A program made the translations under genes and the position numbers. A stretch of 64,000 bases of DNA from Stomoxys calcitrans (lineage: Eukaryota; Arthropoda; Insecta; Diptera; Muscidae). Shown one piece after another: positions 31,773 through 44,315 of this stretch (the first letter of the stretch is position 1; the number at the start of each line of letters is the position of its first letter). The notes beneath the pieces are model-generated. The model was not told where the DNA came from, searched no databases, and was given only the letters and a program-made list of their open reading frames with translations. The stretch lies in assembly GCF_963082655.1 (NCBI RefSeq), contig NC_081554.1, positions 49,565,169 to 49,629,168 on the forward strand. The letters are read 5' to 3'.

Positions 31773-32960
31773 AGTCAAGATCCCAGATCGGTTTATATGG
31801 CAGATATATCAGGTTATGGACCTATTTGAACTGTACTTTGCACAATTATTCTAAGTCATAGCAAAATACATCATGCAAAATTTCAGCCAAATAGGATAAG
31901 AATAGGGCTCAAGAAGTTTAATCGGGAGATCGGTTTCTATGGCAGCTATATCAGGTTATGGACCGATTTGAACCATACTTTGCACAGTAATTCGAAGTCA
32001 CAACAAAGCACGTCATGCAAAATTACAGCCAAATCGCATAGTAATTGCGCCCTCTAAAGGCTCAAGATGTCAAGATCCCAAATCGGTTTATATGGCAGCT
32101 ATATCAGGTTATAGACCGTTTTAAACCATACTTAGCACAATTGTTGAAAGTCACAACAAAACATGTCATTCAAAATTACAGCCAAATCGGATAAGAATTG
32201 CGTCCGCTAGAGGCTCACGACAGCAAGATCCCAGATCGGTTTATATGGCAGCTATATCAGGTTATGGACAGTTTTGAACTATACTTAGTACAGTGGTTGA
32301 AAGTCATAACAAAACAGGTCATGCAAAATTTCAGCCAAATAGGATAGGAATTGCCCCCTCTAGAGGATTCGTCGTACAAAATTTCAGACAAATCGGATAA
32401 TAATTGCGAGACCTAGAGGCTCAAGAAGTCATGATCCCAGATCGGTTTACACGGCAGCTATATCAGCTTATAGACAGTTTTGAACCATACTAAGTACAGT
32501 TGTTGAAAGTCATAACAAAACACGTCATGCAAAATTACAGCGAAATCGGATAGGAACTGCTCCCTCTAGAGGCTCCAGAAGTCTAATCGGGAGATCGGTT
32601 TATATGGCAGCTACAACAGGTTATGAACCGATTTGAACCATACTTTTTCAGCCAAATCGGATAAGAACTGCGCTCTCTAGAGGTTCAAGAAATCAAGATC
32701 CCGATATGGGCCATTAACAATTCCAACCAATCTTCACTAATAGGAAGTAAATGTGCAAAATTTCAAGCGCCTAGCTTTACTCCTTCGAAAGCCAGCCTGA
32801 TTCCAAAGACCGGCAGACAGACGGACGGACATAGCTTGATTAGAATGTCATGACGATCAAGATTATATATACTTTAAGGGATCTTAGACGAATATGTGGA
32901 GAAGTTACAAACGGAATGACGAAATAAGTATACCCCCCATTCTATGGTGGAGGGTATAAA
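31773..32960 (+). mobile_element. Satellite-bearing element with about six units
   Basis: About six units of roughly 165 bases with 'gatcggtttatatggcagct', 'gaaccatactttgcacag' and 'cctctagaggctcaagaagt' in variants. It ends with 'cgatcaagattatatatact', 'gacgaaataagtatacccc' and 'tctatggtggagggtataaa'. The 5' end is replaced by a SINE head. Confidence 0.85.
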
Positions 32961-33184
32961 AAAGTTTGACGTGGGGTTCTTACAGGACTTGTCTGAATTC
33001 GAGGATGTGATCATTTGCAAGTTTTAAAGCGTAGTGGCTCGTGCCGTTGAACCTGTTTTTGTTGCTATGGTATTACAATGGACTTAAATGGTTGAGTCAG
33101 ATTGCAAACTGCCACTTAAACCTTACCTCATCGAACCTCACCTATACCTTCAAAGACACGCCATAGCGGATCGTTTATCATAAT

Positions 33185-33300
33185 AAGGTCCCTTATCATT
33201 GAGCTTAACGCTTTTATCAGACAGATATTTCTGCTGTTACCTAGTGAGATGTTTGTAGGAAAATTTTTATTTGCAAAAATTGGCATTCGCATTTCCATTT
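33185..33300 (+). repeat. tRNA-derived SINE 3' fragment
   Basis: Reads 'tcccttatcattgagcttaa' and a diverged tail 'tagtgagatgtttgtaggaa'. Confidence 0.6.
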
Positions 33301-34625
33301 ATTTTTTCTCAGTGTAGCCATTGAAAACGGCATTCGAAAAGCGGAAAACATACAACGAAACTTGGGCAAACATTCTTGGTACTGTTTGCTGATCCAAAAC
33401 AGGAGGACAGCAAAAAAAAGGAAAACATTTTTTAAATGCATCCAGCAAAGCTAATGAAAAAGGAACGAGAAGAGGAATGTTGAAAATTTCCATGAGAATG
33501 TGAGCAAGAGCAAAAACAAAAACTACAAACGAAAAAAAAAAACCCAGAAAAACTGCAATGAAAAACTGCAAGCCAAAGTCTACAATGAAAATCAGCAGAA
33601 GCTGCAGTTTCAATTAAATGTTTTGTTGAATATTTGCTAAAGCAAAAGTTAATTACACAACAATTTGTATAGGTCCAAACTTTGCTGCTTTTGCTAGTGG
33701 CTCCTGCTGCTGTCGCTGATGATGATGGCAATGACGATGACGGTGATGATGGTTGTTTTCAGTTTTTTTTTTTTTTGGTGTTTGGTGGGGCTTTGGTTTC
33801 TGCCCTGGCCCCATTTTCATAGCCTGGCATTTGCTATTGCAAATTATGCTGCTGTTGTTGCCATAGAAGAGTATGATGATGTGGCCCCTTGGCCATTGTC
33901 TCGAATGTTAATGCAGATGCGCTCTTTTGGTGCTATGGCAAAAACCTCTTTGCTGCCGCTACTGCCGCTCTGCTGTTGTGCATTTAATGGATATTTCTTT
34001 TTAATATCTTGTAAATGCAAAACAATTTATTGCATAACGGATACACAACAAACATAGCCTGCGCTTCCCTGAACTAAACTGAACCGAACTGAAACTGCAG
34101 AAGACCCATGCCGGATGGTCATACCGACAACCAGTCGGGCCATTTTGCACCAAAAGAGCTATTAAGCCAACACAACATCAGCCATCAAAAGGCAACAACA
34201 AAATTCAAAATGAAATGAAACACTGGAGAAAAATATCTAAAATTTAATGTGCAGCAAAAGTCAGTGGAAGTAATGCAGGCTATACTTAGGCTAAAAGTAC
34301 ATCGATGTTAAGCCTATAACGAGGTGGGTTACAAAATCCCATAAAGGCAACTGAAGAAGGAGAAGTTAAAACTGGAGATTGGTTTAATACAAACTAGCAG
34401 CTGGATCGTTAAAGATTTGTGACATTTAGTCATATTGGACTTTTAAACTCAAATCGGATGATGGGTTTATGTTAGAGGCCAGCAGAAAATGGCAAATGTT
34501 GTGTCGATTGAAACCATCGTTCCAAGACAATGCCGGCATACAAATTTACCACTTTGGGGCTGGAGAAAAGGGACCACGAAGAGTTTACGCCAATGTATAG
34601 CAGGAAAGAAAAGCTTTAATGTAAT
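33301..34625. other. Host non-coding island
   Basis: A-rich tracts, (GATGAT)n-type sequence near 33715-33750 and CTG/GCC triplet runs. Open frames on both strands are low-complexity and carry no motif. Probably intronic. Confidence 0.45.
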
Positions 34626-35600
34626 CCTTTAATCTTAATACCGCAATGGCGATCTGACGGCGCACACGAATGTCGAGTTTTACGCAGATACTTGCCATCA
34701 CGGCCCAAACCTGCGAGGCCCAAGGGTGAATACACTGCGTCTACCAACGTCCCCACATGTGGTAACCCACACATGAGTACCACTTTGATCCCACGTATTT
34801 GGACGTGTTCACCTCCTTGGTTAGGAGCGGAGCACTACCTAAAACTCCTTTCGATCCATGGGTCACGGCACCCGGTTGAAAACGCAACTCCACGACAAGC
34901 TTATGCTCTACGCGATGCGATTATGCGATTTGGGTACAAACCACAGCCACCACGTTGCTCCCCGCTGGGGCATCACCATTGTCAGGCTGGAACCAAAGTT
35001 CCAGGGGCTCCTGACACCCGTGGTACCAGATTAAAGTCTCTGGTCAGACTTTGTAGCCTTAAAAGACTACTACCAGTTGAAATCCCAACCAGTTCCGGAC
35101 TGGTCACCTGGATGAGAAAAATCGCCCTAAGCCGACCTCAAGCCAGCATACAAAAGTATACATCAAACATACAACGGGACCATATACACAAACAAAAACA
35201 GGACACGGCAGCCCTCACGGGCTACGCCACATATATCAGCATCAACATGGGACTTTACAATCAACGCGGCCACCCTAACGGGTGACCGAACACAACCACC
35301 ACAGCTAAGGGAACCAACAATGGGCAAACACCCCTGCATCAACATGGGCAAGGCAGGTGCCAGGCCATGTCATGCGCAGCACCAAATCACACAGTCGCAC
35401 CAGCACAGCAACACCTCGTTATGGATAACTAGCGTGTATTCATCCCTCCACTAAGTCTAGTCCGCCTCCTAAGAAATTCTTCCCGGGAAAAGGTGGCCAG
35501 CCTTGCAACAGTCGTCTCGTCCTCAAGGGCCCTACTGAAATCCTACATCGCCTCACTAATCCCCATCGCGCCTAAATCTCTAATGTCTGCATAGTACGGG
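34626..35600. other. GC-richer unidentified block with a 197-codon open frame
   Basis: Composition is clearly GC-richer than the flanks. The plus frame 34692-35285 is open for 197 codons but rich in Pro, His and Arg without a recognisable domain, and the minus strand shows no LINE or transposase motif I can name. It may be the 5' untranslated or ORF1 region of a retrotransposon, since such regions are often GC-rich. It ends where the Transib-like MITE starts. Confidence 0.35.
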
Positions 35601-35918
35601 CATTGTGGGATGGGCACAAAAATTAATGGAAATAAGTCAGCCATTTTGGAAGGGTTAGAGATATTTTCATGAAATTATACATGGTTATAGCTGAGGTGTT
35701 ATATGAAAAATTTTAGTGTCCCTCAAAGTCGGTCACCTCGGCCCTACAAAATTTTGTTCGAGCTGTCAAAAACGCATTTATGATCCAATATTGAAATTTT
35801 TTTACCGGGAAAGTGTTTATAAATATATCTTTATCCGTTCCAAAACGGCATGAAGATATCTCTATCCATTCCAAAATGACAGACTTATTTCTACTTATTT
35901 TTTTCCCATCCCACTGTG
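35601..35918. mobile_element. Non-autonomous Transib-like MITE (318 bp)
   Basis: Ends CATTGTGGGATGGG and, inverted, CACAGTGGGATGGG, followed on both sides by an A-run and GGAAATAAGTC or AGAAATAAGTC at base 28-38 or 27-37 of the end. The left end matches the offset of the full Transib element exactly. The 5-bp flanks (acggg, cggca) are both GC-rich but not identical, so the duplication is not confirmed. No coding capacity. Confidence 0.6.
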
Positions 35919-36404
35919 CGGCAATGAGATTGGAAAGGGAGAACTCCAAACCACTACTTATTTCCTCTGTATACTTGCCCTATAAGGCAGTGTGGAGACT
36001 TGTGCGCGAGAATAGTCAGAGGACTCGGCTGATCTTGGGTTGTGATGCGAAAGCGCAGCACTCACAATGCAGGAGTTCGAATACCAATAAAAGAGGTGAG
36101 AAGAAAAAGTCGCTGGCTCGTTTTTGACCACAGAACTCACACATTGAATTCAAAGATTTCCAAAGTTAAAGGCCAATGAAAAGAGCAACGGCTGGCAATA
36201 CCACAACAGTGGTAACACTACGTCGATGGGAATACCACAATACGACAACACTGTCAACAGCTGGGAATATCACAATGCGACAATACTGTCGACAGCTGAT
36301 CTACGTGTGTGAATGGCTGTACGTGCCCCGCCAGAAGATAAAAGGGCTTGCACTTACTACACCGATTTTCCATTGAACACTATTTATCTGACCACCTCTA
36401 CATT
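35919..36404. other. Unidentified sequence with short imperfect tandem repeats
   Basis: Near 36180-36300 a unit of about 40 bases with 'aataccacaa' and 'cgacaacactgtc' is repeated three to four times with changes. No gene seen. Confidence 0.4.
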
Positions 36405-36780
36405 AGATTTAGAATAGCACGGCCAGCGCCAGCGACTTAGTCAAAATAATTTAGATTGTCGAAGCATAGAAGACATTGACGAAAGTGTCAACAGGATTAC
36501 GACTACACTGGTGGGGTCCTTCGACGATAGTTGTCCGCTTCGGGAAAGGAAATCCGCCCAAGAAAAACCTTCGATGACCGGGGAGATACGCAATATTGGA
36601 AGGGATCCGCGTACTTCTTAACAAAGCAAGGTTTATTGGGATGTGTATTACTCACGGCTGAAGGAATACAATAAGATCAGCGGCAAAACGTGCCTCTTGG
36701 AAGCATTTCTGCGAGCAGGTCGATAGCGTTAATGACGCCTGTTCTGCGAACAGGTCGAAAGCGTTAATGACGCCTCCAAA
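36405..36780 (+). pseudogene. LINE-A fragment between endonuclease and RT
   Basis: Shares 'tttagaatagcacggccagcg' in shortened form with 43.2 kb and then the region read elsewhere as GEIRIIGKDVCRLYN and RASWKLFFEQVNSV (here ASWKHFCEQVDSVND). 'gaacaggtcgaaagcgttaa' occurs twice. Frames are broken. Confidence 0.6.
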
Positions 36781-38300
36781 ATAAAACAAGTAAAAGCGTG
36801 CTAAGTTCGGCCGGGCCGAATCTTATATACCCTCCACCATGGATCGCATTTGTCGAGTTCTTTTCCCGGCATCTCTTCTTATGCAAAAAAGGATATAAGA
36901 AAAGAGTTGCTCTGCTATTAAAACGATATCAAGATATGGTCCGGTTCGGACCACAATTAAATTATATGTTAGAGACCTGTGTAAAATTTCAGCCAATTCG
37001 TATAAGAATTGCGCCCATTGGGGCTCACGAAGTAAAATAGAGAGAACGATTTATATGGGATCTGTATCGGGCTACAGACCGATGCAGACCATAATAAACA
37101 CGTTTGTTGATGGTCACGAGAGGATCCATCGTACAAAATTTCAGGCATATCGGATAATAATTGCGACCTCTTGGGGTCAAGAAGTCAATATCCCAGATCG
37201 GTTTATATGGCAGCTATATCAGGTTATGAACCGATTTAAACCTTATTTGACACAGTTGTTGAAAGTAAAAATAAAATACGTCATGCAAAATTTCAGCCAA
37301 ATCGGATAGGAATTGTGCCCTCTAGAGGCTCAAAAAGTCAAGACCCAAGATCGGTTTATATGGTAGCTATATCAGGTTATGGACCGATTTAAACCATACT
37401 TAGCACAGTTGTTGGGTATCATAGCAAAACACGTCGTGCGAAATTCCATTCCAATCGGATAAGAATTGCGCCCTCTAGAGGCTCAAGAAGTCAAGACCCA
37501 AGATCGGTTTATATGGCAGCTATATCAGGTTATGGACCGATTTGAACCAAACTTGGCACAGTTGTTAGATATAATAACGAAACACGTCGTGCAAAATTTT
37601 ATTTCAATCGGATAAGAATTGCGCACTCTAGAGGCTCAAGAAGTCAAGACCCAAGATCGGTTTATATGGCAGCTATATCAGGTTATGGACCGATTTGAAG
37701 CATACTTGGCACAGTTGTTGGATATCATAACAAAACATGTCGTGCAAAATTTCATTCTGATCGGATAAGCATTGCGCACGCTAGAGGCTCAAGAAGTCAA
37801 GACCCAAGATCGGTTTATATGGCAGCTATATCAGGTTATGGACCGATGTGAATCATACTTGGCACAGTTGTTGGATATCATAGCAAAACACGTCGTGCAA
37901 AATTTCATTCCAATCCGATAAGAATTGCGCACTCTAGAGGCTCAAGAAGTCAAGACCCAAGATCGGTTTACATGGCAGCTATATCAAAACATGGACCGAT
38001 ATGGCCCATTTACAATACCAACCGACCTACACTAATAAGAAATATTTGTGCAAAATTTCAAGCGGCTAGCTTTACTCCTTCGGAAGTTAGCGTGCTTTCG
38101 ACAGACAGACGGACGAACGGACGGACGGACGGACGGACGGACGGACGGACAGACGGACGGACATGGCTAGATCGACATAAAATTTCACGACGATCAAGAA
38201 TATATATACTTTATGGGGTCTCAGACGAATATTTCGAGTAGTTACAAACAGAATGACGAAATTAGTATACCCCCCATCTTATGGTGGAGGGTATAAAAAG
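36781..38300 (+). mobile_element. Complete satellite-bearing element
   Basis: The best copy in the window. 5' start 'acaagtaaaagcgtgctaag' and 'tataccctccaccatggatc'; about seven units of roughly 165 bases, the last four almost identical; a (GGAC)n stretch at about 38110-38160; then 'cgatcaagaatatatatact' and 'atggtggagggtataaaa'. The outer motifs tataccctccaccat and its inverse form short inverted ends. No coding capacity. Confidence 0.88.
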
Positions 38301-38783
38301 TCGCTCTCAAAAACCCATGTCCAAACTGAAATTTTAGTAGACGACATGGAAGTGAGAAAAGAGACAGTGGAGGACATGTTGAGGTTTTTTGATGAAAACC
38401 CATATTCTACAGGATACGACGGGACTCACGGAGACACCGGAATCTTGGAATAATGATTTTAATTGTAGGTTTATAATTACGGAAGAAGTCCTTGAGGAGC
38501 TTCAAACCATTTAAGTCACCCGGACCTGATGGAATATTTCCGGCGTTACTACAGAAAGAGGCAGACCATCTGGCGCCTCGTCTGTCCAAAAATTTCACAG
38601 CATGACTAGGATTTGCATATACTCCGAAAGCCTGTCAGGAGTCAAGGGTGGTGTTTATATTGTACCTAAGCCCGGCAAGACAAGTTATGCCTCACCAAAG
38701 GCCTACAGAGCCATAAGCCTTACGTACTTTCTACTCAAAACCATGGAACGCATTGTGGATACCATGATAAAGATGATGGAGTG
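38301..38783 (+). pseudogene. LINE-A fragment: start of the RT domain
   Basis: Reads SPGPDGIFPALLQKEADHLA, then VVFI, PKPGKTSYASPKAYRAISLT and FLLKTMERIVDTMIKMME in several frames. These are the first conserved RT blocks. Stops and frame changes are common. Confidence 0.7.
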
Positions 38784-40040
38784 AAGCTGCCGCTCTCTGC
38801 GGAAGGTGAATACCTGAGCGTTATTCTTGACCAAAAATTTTAGTGAACAAGGAACTTTGAGGAGTGATTCAAACGGGGCTAAGTGCGCATTACTAATGTT
38901 TCTTCTCGGTGGCAAGGAGTTGGGGACTTAGGCCGAGTACGGTCCACTGGATATACACTGCTGTGGTCCAGCCGAACCTCACCTATGAGTAAAAGTAGTT
39001 GCCAATGCCGTTGACGTTGCCAGTTTGAGTGGCGGTTGCTTTCAGGGCGCGCTGAGGAAGCTGTCCAGATAGGTGAGGGCCAATGGGTTTGGTATTAACC
39101 ATTGGAAAACAGAACTGGTGTTGTTCACGAGAAGCAGGAGATATGTCGAGTTCAGGAGACCGATTATTCATGGAGTGGAGCTGGCGCTCTCTCCGGAGGC
39201 TGAATACCTGAGCGTTATCTTTAACCAAAATTTATTGGACAAGGAACTTTGAGGAGAGATTCAAACGGAGGCTGAATGCGTTTTACACATGTTGCTACTC
39301 GGCAAGGAGTTGGGGACTTAGGCAGAGTACAGTCCACTGTATATACACTGCTGTGGTCCAGCCGATCCCAACCTATGAGTGCCTGATGTGGCACCGGGCT
39401 CTGGAGAAGGTTTTTCTTACAGGTATGTTGGAGAAAGTGCTGGGTATTACGCCAGTGCTGATATGGGTGACGAGGAGTAGGGCTCCGAACGCGATATTTG
39501 ATTTGAAACCTTTGAACTTGTACGTGAAGTACGTGGCTTTGAAGACCGCCCTAAGACTGAAAGTGTCAGGGACATGGCGCTCTTTAGATTTCGGGCATTC
39601 GTTTGTTCTGCGGGGAAGGCATTAGTAAGAGGATTAACCACAGGAAAACAGAGCTGGTGTTGTTCACAAGAAGCAGAAGATATGGCGAGTTCAGGGGACC
39701 GGTTCTTGATGGAGTGGAGCCAAATACCTGAATGTTATTCTTGACCAAAAATTTAAGTGGACAATGAACTTTGGGTAGAGAATCAGACGGGGGCTAAATG
39801 CGCTTTACTCATGTTGCTATCAGGGGGCAAGGTGTTGAGGACTTAGGCCAAGTACGGTCCCCTGGATATACACTGCTGTTATTCAGCCGATCCTTACCTA
39901 TGGGTGCCTGGTGTGGCACCGGAAGGTGTTTCTTAGCGGCGTGTTGGAGAAGTGCAGGGTATTACGTCAGTGCTTGTATCGGGGGCGAGATGGAGTGCTC
40001 CGAAAGTAGCACTGAACGCGATATTTGATTTGAAACCTTT
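38784..40040 (+). pseudogene. LINE-C fragment with three tandem RT-thumb copies
   Basis: A third LINE type. The segment with 'gaatacctgagcgttattctt' and 'aaggagttggggacttaggc' (translated in the second copy as EYLSVIF and similar; then SWGLRPSTVHWIYTAVVQPI-like residues) occurs near 38810, 39205 and 39725. Frame 39353-39625 continues with QPIPTYECLMWHRALEKVFL and a region equivalent to the post-RT segment. All are decayed. Confidence 0.6.
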
Positions 40041-40295
40041 CGAATCATGGCGGGAAGATCATAAAAAATGTTCAGCGGTGGTTATTCCCTCGTAACGCTC
40101 CCAACATTTGAGAGGTGCAGCACTATTTGGTATGGCGGCCATGTAAAAACTTCTCCCCAAAGAGATGTCGCCCAGCGGCACGTCGTTCGAACTTGGCTAT
40201 AAAAAGAAGGTCGTTTATCATGGAACTTGAATCGGACAGCACTCATCGATGTGTGAGAAGTTTGCCCCTAATCCTTAGGCAAATTTGCATTGCAA
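40041..40295 (+). repeat. tRNA-derived SINE copy inside LINE-C
   Basis: Starts near box B ('ttcgaatcatggcg'), has the subfamily segment 'gtatggcggccatgtaaaaa' and core 'ggcacgtcgttcgaacttgg', and ends 'aggcaaatttgcattgcaa'. LINE-C sequence is present on both sides. Confidence 0.7.
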
Positions 40296-41095
40296 GAGTT
40301 AGGAGCGTTGGCCCTCTCAGACTGCCATGAATTATGTGGATAGTCAGGCGGCGCTGAAGGGTGTGGGTCGCGTGAGGTCGAGGCTTGCTTGCTGTCAGAT
40401 TGTGCTGGGTTTCGGGTCATCGAGAGGTGGCGGGTAACGAAGCGCCCGACTGGCCAGATTTGAGTCGCGGATGGACACTGGGATGGTGAATGGTGAACCC
40501 TCCTATGAGTTGACTGTTTGGGATGGTGGATTCCTACTATGACGAACGTGCTGGCTCGGCGTTTGCTGGTGTTTTAGGCTACAGGCTTGCCAAGGTTCTG
40601 TGGCCGAGGTTCTACGGAACGAGTACGTCGATTTTTCGCGAGCTGGGGAACCGGGACCTTGGGTTGTTGATGGGAGTCCTGACCGGCCACTGCAATATCA
40701 AGTCCCTGATATACCGATGGGCTCGGGAAGATAAGAATTTCTGCAGTGTCAGTGGGGATGAGGAGGAGTTTTGTATTATCACTGAGCTCTCTACAGTCTC
40801 TTGACCCCCGAGTCATCTTGGAATTCTACAAGGGTTTGGGATGGCTGACGTGGGCGTTCTCTAGTCGGTGAGATTTTATCGGTCTCATGTCTGATTTTCA
40901 AGTTTCTAGTCACATTTTTCTATTGGCATTCTTTTCTTCCTTCTCTCATATTTTATTTCCTAGTAGGACGAACACAATGGACCTTAGGACCAACTTTCTA
41001 GGACGAACACAATGGACCCTCCGAGTGAAGTGATTGGCAACTGCGGTTGCCAGGCGTGAATTTTAGAACCTAATCTAATCTTACCTTGTAGGAAA
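40296..41095 (+). pseudogene. LINE-C 3' part: RNase H and zinc-motif region
   Basis: Near 40.33 kb an RNase H-like stretch (VDSQAALKGVGRVRSRLACC across a frame), then frame 40523-40804 with SIFRELGNRDLGLLMGVLTG and CNIKSLIYRWAREDKNFCS, equivalent to the zinc-motif region. The 3' flank has 'ggacgaacacaatgga' twice and ends 'gaacctaatctaatcttacc'. Confidence 0.6.
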
Positions 41096-42271
41096 CTAGG
41101 AAATTTACATAAACCAAACGTCCAAAGTCACAGTGCTAAATATTTTCCATTAAAAATTATTATGGTTAAAATGTTCAGGTGTACAGTTTTAGTCTTAAAA
41201 TTTTCTAAACCATCCCTCCTAGCCACAAAGGTAAGAAACAAAAAAAAAACAAAAACAAAACCTCAGAAAATTTTGAAAATTTCTTAACTGTTTCATCTTC
41301 ATTTAATTTCGTTTTCTTGAGCATTTTACAGTTTTTGATGATGACTAAATTCTTTGGGTTTGAAGCACTTCCCCAACCTTCAGACGCAGAGAGGAGTAAA
41401 AAAAACTAAATTGAAAGAAAAGAAATCCATTTGAAGATGTAAGAGCTTACCGTCCACAGCAATAATGGATGGATTGTCCGATTGTCTTTTTTGATTGCAG
41501 TTGAGTAAGTTCCCGGGCACATGTGAGTGCAGGATAGATGGCTGGCTGGATAGATGGCTGGCTGGATGGATGGATGGGATGTTATGGGCTGGTTTGTAAT
41601 GGAACAGAATGGATGGGCCAACAAATGCATGACTTGAACAGATAGATGGACGTATGGTTTGCTTTGGTATGGTATGGTCGGATAGATGGATGGTACGGGC
41701 AAAGGCTAAGCCGACCATTCTTATACACACTCACACACATACACACACGCTCGGTAAAAAGTTCTTGCAAAATGAAAAATTACTGCTTTTAAGTACTTAA
41801 GATTGCAATTGTTTGCTGGTTGCTGGGTATTGCATTGCTTTTCCCCACCACATGATGGTTTTTTTTTTTTTGTAAGCCTTAAACCATACATACTACCATG
41901 ACTGACGGTGCGTCTGTCTATTTGGCAGACTGAGGTTAATGGCTCCCCCTGTTTGTGTGGGGAGGACGTTACCGTACCGCTGATGTATGAAGCGAGACCA
42001 GAAACGGGTTGACCTATTACTCTGCGGCATTGAAAAAGATGGCTTTGTGTCTTAACGGAAGCTTTAAACCATCCATTGTGAGTTTAATGAAAAGTCTCTA
42101 ATCAAGCATCACTATGCGTGTTCAATGGCAACGTGATTTGGAGAGTATTATGACATATGAGCACATAGCGATAGAAATTATGGTAAACTGTAGACAATAT
42201 GGCTAATTGCATTATGACATAAAATGAAAAAAATTTGCAGCTGAAAGCAACGCCAAATAAAATTAGCTAAA
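41096..42271. other. Host non-coding island with (GATG)n repeats
   Basis: (GGATGGCT)n- and (GATG)n-like sequence at about 41530-41700, (CA)n near 41725-41750 and A/T runs. No coding frame with a motif. Confidence 0.45.
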
Positions 42272-42273
42272 TA

Positions 42274-42511
42274 TTGGGTTGCCCAAAAAGTAATTGCGGA
42301 TTTTTTAAAAGAAAGTAAATGCATTTTTAATAAAACTTAGAATGAACTTTAATCAAATATACTTTTTTTACACTTTTTTTCTAAAGCAAGCTAAAAGTAA
42401 CAGCTGATAACTGACAGAAGAAAGAATGCAATTACAGAGTCACAAGCTGTGAAAAAAATTTGTCAACGCCGACTATATGAAAAATCCGCAATTACTTTTT
42501 GGGCAACCTAA
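42274..42511. mobile_element. Mariner-type MITE, uninterrupted copy (238 bp)
   Basis: TTGGGTTGCCCAAAAAGTAA and its inverse at the ends, TA at 42272-42273 on the left, and one change at the right end (cctaa for cccaa). Same family as 7345-7691 without the insertion. Confidence 0.85.
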
Positions 42512-42879
42512 TTCTTTATGGGGTCTCAGAAAAATAAGCCATCAGGAGCCACAGGTTAGCATTGTGCGAGATCATCAGAAAATATGGTCTGTGGTGACAC
42601 TTGCAAAGCCTGCAGTCATGTAGAACTTTCCTTTAGCACTCTTTGCATTGAGAAAAGTCTTCGTGAGGTTCCAAGAACCATTTTGCCAAAGTTATGTATT
42701 TTGTGTAGATATGTCAGACTGCCATCAATTGGTTATTGTGATTCCACAGCAAGCAGAGAGGAAAGAATCGATTTTAGTTTCTATCTCCCATGTACCAGTT
42801 CCAGATCAGTTAAAAAATTTTTTCTATAACTAGCGAATTTTAAGAATTCTTACTTGGAACAAGTCTTCTAAGTATTGAG
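42512..42879. other. Unidentified sequence
   Basis: An 81-codon frame (42584-42829) and a 61-codon frame overlap here without recognisable motifs. No repeat family match. Confidence 0.35.
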
Positions 42880-43429
42880 AACATAAAGAATGTTCTGACT
42901 TTCAAGCCCCGACTTCGCCACCCACGTCGGAGCTGCAACGACTGGTGAAAAAGACCAAACAGACAAGTAATGAGAGGCGATGCGAACTCTCAAAACATGT
43001 TTTGGTCCAAGTTGTGCCAAGATTAACAAGCGGAGCCAAACACTGGCAGAATTGCCGAAAACTAACGACCTAATCACATTAAAATTGGTTACACCGTTAC
43101 CATTGTTAACAGGATAAGCGAGGAGGTTTTATATATGACAATACGATCTGAAAATCTAATCAATGGGGTTCAGGATTGGAGGGTCTCCATGGAGCACTTC
43201 TTCCCATAGCTACATTAGGTTTAGAATAGCACGGCCAGCGCCAATGCCGATAAGTTTCCGGAATAAGCTAAAGTTCAACTAGACAAAACTCGGAAGACTA
43301 CCCAGAGAAAGACTTAGCCACGATACTTAGAATTGTCCAAGCTTAGAAGACGATTGACAATAATGTTAGCAGGATTACGACGGCAATTCTGGAGCCTTTC
43401 GAGAATGATAAAAAGATAGTTGTCGTCTT

Positions 43430-44130
43430 CGAAAAAGAAAATCAGCCCAAGAAAAGCTCAGGATGACCGGGGAGATTCGCATCATTGGGAAAGATGTCTG
43501 CAGACTTTATAACAGGACACGTTGCAAAAAGCGGCAGCTTACAGAGATGTGTATTACAAAAAGCTCAAAGAATACAATGAGATGATAGAAGCGGCTAAAC
43601 GTGCCTCCTGGAAGCTTTTCTTTGAACAGGTTAATAGCGTTACTTGCCCTCGGCCTCTCCTCTTCGAAAAAGGAAATCAACCCAGGAAAAACTCTGGATA
43701 ACCGGGGAGATTCGCAACATTGGGAAAGATGTCCGCAGACTTTATAACAGGACACGTTGCAAAAAAGCGACAGCTTACTGAGATGTGTATTACAAAAAGC
43801 TCAAGGAACACAATGAGATGATAGGAGCGGCTTAACGTGCCTCCTGGAAGCTTTGCTTTGAATAGGTTAATAGCGTTACTTGCCCTCACCCTCTCCTCTT
43901 CGAAAAAGGAAATCAACCTAGGAAAAACTCTGGATGACCGGGGAGATTCGTAACATTGGGAAAGATGTCCGCAGACTTTATAACAGGACACGTTGCAAAA
44001 AAGCGACAGCTTATAGAGATGTGTATTACAAAAAGCTCAAGCAACACAATGAGATGATAGGAGCGGCTTAACGTGCCTCCTGGAAGCTTTCCTTTGAATA
44101 GGTTAATAGCGTTACTTGCCCCGCCAAGAT
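43430..44130 (+). repeat. Three tandem copies of a LINE-A pre-RT segment (about 235 bp)
   Basis: 'gaccggggagattcg' and 'ttataacaggacacgttgca' recur at about 43468/43502, 43700/43740 and 43937/43977. Units are nearly identical and join at 'cccaagaaaaactctggat'-type sequence. The encoded segment reads RLYNRTRCKKRQL and KLKEYNEMIEAAKRASWKLF. Confidence 0.85.
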
Positions 44131-44315
44131 GGAAGTTTCTCTTTAAAATCCATGTCCAAACTGAAATGTTAGTAGATAACATGGGCGCGAGTGGAAGCAG
44201 AGACAAGGGAGAACATGTTGGGGCTTTTGCTGAACGCATTTTCCACAGGATACGACGGCACTCACGGAGACACCAAAATCTTGGTATAATGAGGTTGATC
44301 AAAGACTTATCATGA

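Noticed and set aside
33432..33731. 99-104 codon Phe/Cys-rich minus frames
   Set aside because: Low-complexity, overlapping in two frames, no domain; treated as non-coding island.
34692..35285. 197-codon open frame as a gene
   Set aside because: Length is notable, but Pro/His/Arg-rich composition without motif in a GC-rich block can be open by chance; recorded as an unidentified block instead.
36781..38300. CRISPR-like array because of regular about 165-base repeats
   Set aside because: Units are long, contiguous and diverged without unique spacers, in a fly genome; they are satellite units in an interspersed element.
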